Of a stretch of DNA of 64,000 nucleotides, positions 61,607 to 64,000 are shown in pieces. A program made the translations under genes and the position numbers. Location of the stretch: contig DAIMDW010000007.1 of the NCBI GenBank assembly GCA_036725605.1, forward strand, positions 62,001-126,000, given 5' to 3'. The notes under the pieces were generated by a model. It saw only the letters and a list, made by a program, of their open reading frames with translations, was not told where the DNA came from and made no database searches. The stretch's first letter is position 1; each line of letters begins with the position of its first letter. The DNA is from CALBTQ01 sp036725605. Lineage in GTDB: Bacteria; Lernaellota; Lernaellaia; Lernaellales; Lernaellaceae.

Positions 61607-61635
61607 TTGCCGCCATGAAATGTGCGTGTTAGGAT
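61607..61635 (+). promoter_or_regulatory. Promoter of clpP
   Basis: TTGCCG (61607-61612), a 17-bp spacer and TAGGAT (61630-61635) precede the ATG at 61666 by about 30 nt, with GGAGGAAA as ribosome-binding site. The -35 is the same as that of the rlmD-like gene. Confidence 0.65.
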
Positions 61636-61665
61636 GCGCGCCCTGGACGAAATTCGGAGGAAATC

Positions 61666-62247
61666 ATGATTCCGATGATCATCGATGCGGAAGAAAAGCA
61701 GGCGCGCGCATACGATATTTTCTCGCTGCTGCTCAAGGATCGCACGATCTTTCTGACCGGCGAGATCGACGATAAAAAGGCCGATCTGGTGGTCGCCCAG
61801 TTGCTGTTCCTGGAAACCCAGGACAAGCAAGCCGACATCTGGTTGTACATCAACAGCCCCGGCGGCGTGGTCACCGGCGGTCTGGCCATTTACGACACCA
61901 TTCAGTACATCCAGCCCGACGTGGTCACCTGTTGCATCGGCCAGGCGGCGAGCATGGGCGCGCTGCTGCTGGCCGCCGGTACGGCGAAAAAGCGCTACGC
62001 GCTGCCCAACGCGCGCATCATGATCCATCAGCCGATGGGCGGCGCTTTCGGTCCGGCCAAGGAAATCGAAATTCAAACGCAGGAAATTCTGCGCCTGAAA
62101 AAGCGGCTGAACGAAATTCTCGTCCAGCACACCGGCAAGGACTACGACCAGATCGCCAAGGATACCGACCGCGACTTTTATTTGAGCGCGCCGGAAGCCA
62201 AAAAATATGGTTTAATCGACCGCGTGATTACCAAGCGGCCCCGCTGA
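61666..62247 (+). CDS. clpP: ATP-dependent Clp protease proteolytic subunit
   Basis: The 193-residue serine protease has the full triad: S96 in GQAASMGALLL, H121 in MIHQPMGG and D170 in the DTDRDFY block. INSPGGVVTGGLAIYDT and CIGQAASMGA are standard ClpP segments. It forms a double heptamer that degrades proteins unfolded by ClpX or ClpA. The usual neighbours tig and clpX are not present here; a MoeA-like gene follows after 63 nt. The start is supported by GGAGGAAATC. Confidence 0.95.
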   Translation: MIPMIIDAEEKQARAYDIFSLLLKDRTIFLTGEIDDKKADLVVAQLLFLETQDKQADIWLYINSPGGVVTGGLAIYDTIQYIQPDVVTCCIGQAASMGALLLAAGTAKKRYALPNARIMIHQPMGGAFGPAKEIEIQTQEILRLKKRLNEILVQHTGKDYDQIAKDTDRDFYLSAPEAKKYGLIDRVITKRPR

Positions 62248-62310
62248 CGCCGCCGCAACGGTCGTCGGGCCGCAACGTCGCCCTACCAAACCACAAGAAG
62301 GAAGCCGGTC

Positions 62311-63192
62311 ATGCCGCTGTTTGCCGAAGCGCGTCAACGTGTGTTGGCCCTGGACTATCAAGTCGAAACCGAAACGGTGCCGTCCTTCGCCGCCATGGGG
62401 CGCGCGCTGGGCAAGGCCGTCGCCGGTCTGCGCGTCGGGGCGCGGCTCAACGCCTCGAAGATGGGCCTGCTCGCCGCCGCGTGGGAGGATGAGCAGTACG
62501 TCGTTTGCAAGCAGACGACCGTCGGACTGGTGACTTTGGAAAGCGAAGATCCGGCCTTCGACGACGCGATGGAAAACGCGCTGCTCGCCGCGCATGGCCT
62601 GACCGTGGCGCGTTGCCAGTGCGCCGGACAACTGCCGTTGGACATGGGCGTGGTTCCCAGCGACGAGGAACTGCTGCGCGCCGCGTTCAACCGCGTCTTC
62701 ACCGAAGCCGACGTGGTCGTCACGCTGGTTCCGTCAATCGAAAAATCCTGGCGCACGGCCAAGGACGTGTTCGCTGAAATGGGCGGCGAGATCATCTTCG
62801 ATCAGGTGGCGCAGACGCCCGGCGGCGAGATGTGCTTCGGCCAATGCGACGACGGTTGGTGGTTCGCCATTCCCGCCGAGCCCGCCGCCGCGACCGTCTG
62901 CCTGGCGTTGTACGTGCTGCCGCTGGCTTGCAAGATGGCCGGGCATGTCGAATACGATCCGCCGCTGGTGCACGGTGCGTTTGCGGAGGATCGTCCACGC
63001 GAAGCCAAGGCGGCGCGCTTTGAGTTGGTCAAGGCGGTCTGGGAAGGCAGCCACTATCGTTGCGAACCGTTGACCTGGGCCGAGATGGCGGGCGATTCGC
63101 GCCCCGGCTGGCATGAGGGACTGGCCTTCCTGCCGCCCGGCGACGAACCGTTGCCCGCCGGCCAATCCACCCTGGTGTTTCTGCTGGAGTAG
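62311..63192 (+). CDS. Shortened and degenerate MoeA-like protein
   Basis: The 293-residue protein follows the MoeA (molybdopterin molybdenumtransferase) plan in outline. An N-terminal helix (FAEARQRVLALDYQVETETV, PSFAAMGRAL) is like the MoeA start. A MoCF-like domain follows (GLVTLESEDPAFDDAMENAL, ADVVVTLVPS, later PGGEMCFG and IPAEPAAATV), then a C-terminal beta-barrel (YRCEPLTW, GLAFLPPGDEPLPAGQ). But MoeA domain II with its DGYA motif is missing, and the active loops GG(V/I)SVG, PGKPxxFG and GLPGNPVSA have become PSIEKSW, PGGEMCFG and IPAEPAAA. Catalysis is doubtful. It may be a regulator or bind a different ligand. Confidence 0.55.
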   Translation: MPLFAEARQRVLALDYQVETETVPSFAAMGRALGKAVAGLRVGARLNASKMGLLAAAWEDEQYVVCKQTTVGLVTLESEDPAFDDAMENALLAAHGLTVARCQCAGQLPLDMGVVPSDEELLRAAFNRVFTEADVVVTLVPSIEKSWRTAKDVFAEMGGEIIFDQVAQTPGGEMCFGQCDDGWWFAIPAEPAAATVCLALYVLPLACKMAGHVEYDPPLVHGAFAEDRPREAKAARFELVKAVWEGSHYRCEPLTWAEMAGDSRPGWHEGLAFLPPGDEPLPAGQSTLVFLLE

Positions 63193-63195
63193 GCT

Positions 63196-64000
63196 GTGGC
63201 GCGCCTGATCATCATCGGTCTGGACGGTGCGGAACCCTCGCTGGCGTTCCCCTGGGCTCGCGCGGGGCTTCTACCCAATCTGCAATGGATGATCGAGCGC
63301 GGCGCGTGGGGTGACCTGCGCTCGACGCTGCATCCGCTGACGCCCCAGGCGTGGACGAGCCTGATCACCGGGGTGAATCCGGGCCGGCACGGCATCTTCG
63401 ATTTCGGCAAACGCGCGACCGGCGGCTACGAGGTCGAGCTGACCACCTCGGCCGATCGGGCCGCGCCCGCGTTCTGGCAGTTCGCGCCGGAGGGCGCGCG
63501 CCTGGGCGTGGCCAACGTGCCGCTGAGCTGGCCGCCCGCGCCGCTGCCGGGCTTCATCGTCACCGGCATGCACACGCCGCGCATCGAGCAGGGTGTCTGG
63601 CCGCCGGAAATTTTAAGCGACCTGGGCGGCGATTATCCGATCGACGTGATGGCCCATTGGTACGACACGCCCGAGGAATTTCTCGCCCGCGTCTTCGCCA
63701 TGCACGACGCGCACCACGGCGCGTTCCTGCGCCTGTTCGATCATCAGGCCCCCGATCTTTCCCTGTTCGTCTACGTGCTGGCCGATCGCCTGCAGCATGC
63801 GTTGTGGCGCGAAATGACCGCCGAGCATCGCGCGGATCCGACGGCGCATGACGATCTGGGCGGCGCGATTTTCGCGGGCTACCGCGCGTTGGACGACGCG
63901 CTGGGCGCCTGGCGCGAACGCTTGGAGCCCGACGATCATCTGCTGGTGGTCAGCGATCACGGCTTTGGCGAACTGCGCCGCGACGTGTATCTCAACCGTG
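63196..64000 (+). CDS. Alkaline-phosphatase superfamily phosphodiesterase (partial)
   Basis: The frame from a GTG at 63196 continues to the end of the window (268 codons seen). The start VARLIIIGLDGAEPS is that of type I phosphodiesterase/nucleotide pyrophosphatase proteins: D in LDGAEP and T in TPQAWTSLITGVNPGRHG (nucleophile and metal region), then VSDHGFGEL as the second metal site. Two metal ions would be bound at these residues. It is probably a phosphoesterase of surface or nucleotide substrates; the C-terminus is beyond the window. It begins 3 nt after the MoeA-like gene stop, so co-transcription is likely. Confidence 0.8.
   Translation, partial: MARLIIIGLDGAEPSLAFPWARAGLLPNLQWMIERGAWGDLRSTLHPLTPQAWTSLITGVNPGRHGIFDFGKRATGGYEVELTTSADRAAPAFWQFAPEGARLGVANVPLSWPPAPLPGFIVTGMHTPRIEQGVWPPEILSDLGGDYPIDVMAHWYDTPEEFLARVFAMHDAHHGAFLRLFDHQAPDLSLFVYVLADRLQHALWREMTAEHRADPTAHDDLGGAIFAGYRALDDALGAWRERLEPDDHLLVVSDHGFGELRRDVYLNR

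Overview
The window is high-GC DNA from a Gram-negative bacterium. At least nine predicted lipoproteins, outer-surface glycan genes and a penicillin-acylase-like lipoprotein point to a diderm. Gene content (HD-GYP regulator, CPBP intramembrane protease, MoeA-like and ferredoxin-oxidoreductase genes, strings of Asp-rich secreted lipoproteins) resembles deep-branching 'delta-like' lineages such as Myxococcota, Desulfobacterota or Lernaellota. That placement is an inference; no rRNA or other phylogenetic marker is present. I saw no tRNA, rRNA, CRISPR array, insertion sequence or prophage.

Layout. 1-17.6 kb: end of a 2-oxoacid:ferredoxin oxidoreductase operon, then housekeeping and secreted genes (ceramidase-like lipoprotein, POT peptide transporter, purB, a metallo-beta-lactamase-fold hydrolase, two glycan-active-looking lipoproteins facing each other, deoC, a methyltetrahydrofolate-type methyltransferase, an rRNA methyltransferase followed by an acyltransferase, a YciO/Sua5 protein). 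17.6-21.8 kb: a beta-oxidation operon (fadN-like, fadA) whose promoter overlaps an 18-bp palindrome resembling the Bacillus FadR operator. 21.8-33.8 kb: the most unusual part. It holds a methyltransferase fused to a Wzt-C-like domain, a glycosyltransferase with a coiled coil of about 630 residues, a glycosyltransferase-radical SAM fusion, a carbamoyltransferase split into a free C-terminal domain and an N-terminal domain fused to a second, paralogous radical SAM domain, and, facing them, a radical SAM/SPASM gene coupled to a 58-residue membrane peptide. 33.8-44.6 kb: TPR membrane protein, CPBP protease, HD-GYP regulator, and a tightly overlapping operon xseB-dxs-tlyA-yhaO-like-yhaN-like-PP-loop enzyme, followed by two tiny genes. 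44.6-64 kb: rsmI, Asp-rich lipoproteins, a beta-helix protein with a GT-C-type membrane protein, a lytic transglycosylase, greA, a GH18-like hydrolase, a penicillin acylase, clpP, a shortened MoeA-like protein and a truncated phosphodiesterase.

How the pieces may work together. The 21.8-32.4 kb genes read as one surface-polymer module. I infer a parallel to WbdD/Wzt O-antigen chain-length control: a methyltransferase with a glycan-recognition domain could cap a chain, a glycosyltransferase on a long coiled coil could measure it, and radical SAM and carbamoyl-transfer steps could modify it. This is not demonstrated. Five secreted proteins share Asp-rich (DDDT-type) linkers or tails, which suggests a lineage-specific surface linker. 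Seven convergent gene pairs end within 0-5 nt of each other or overlap, and several genes start directly behind a -10 box with no ribosome-binding site, which suggests leaderless transcription.
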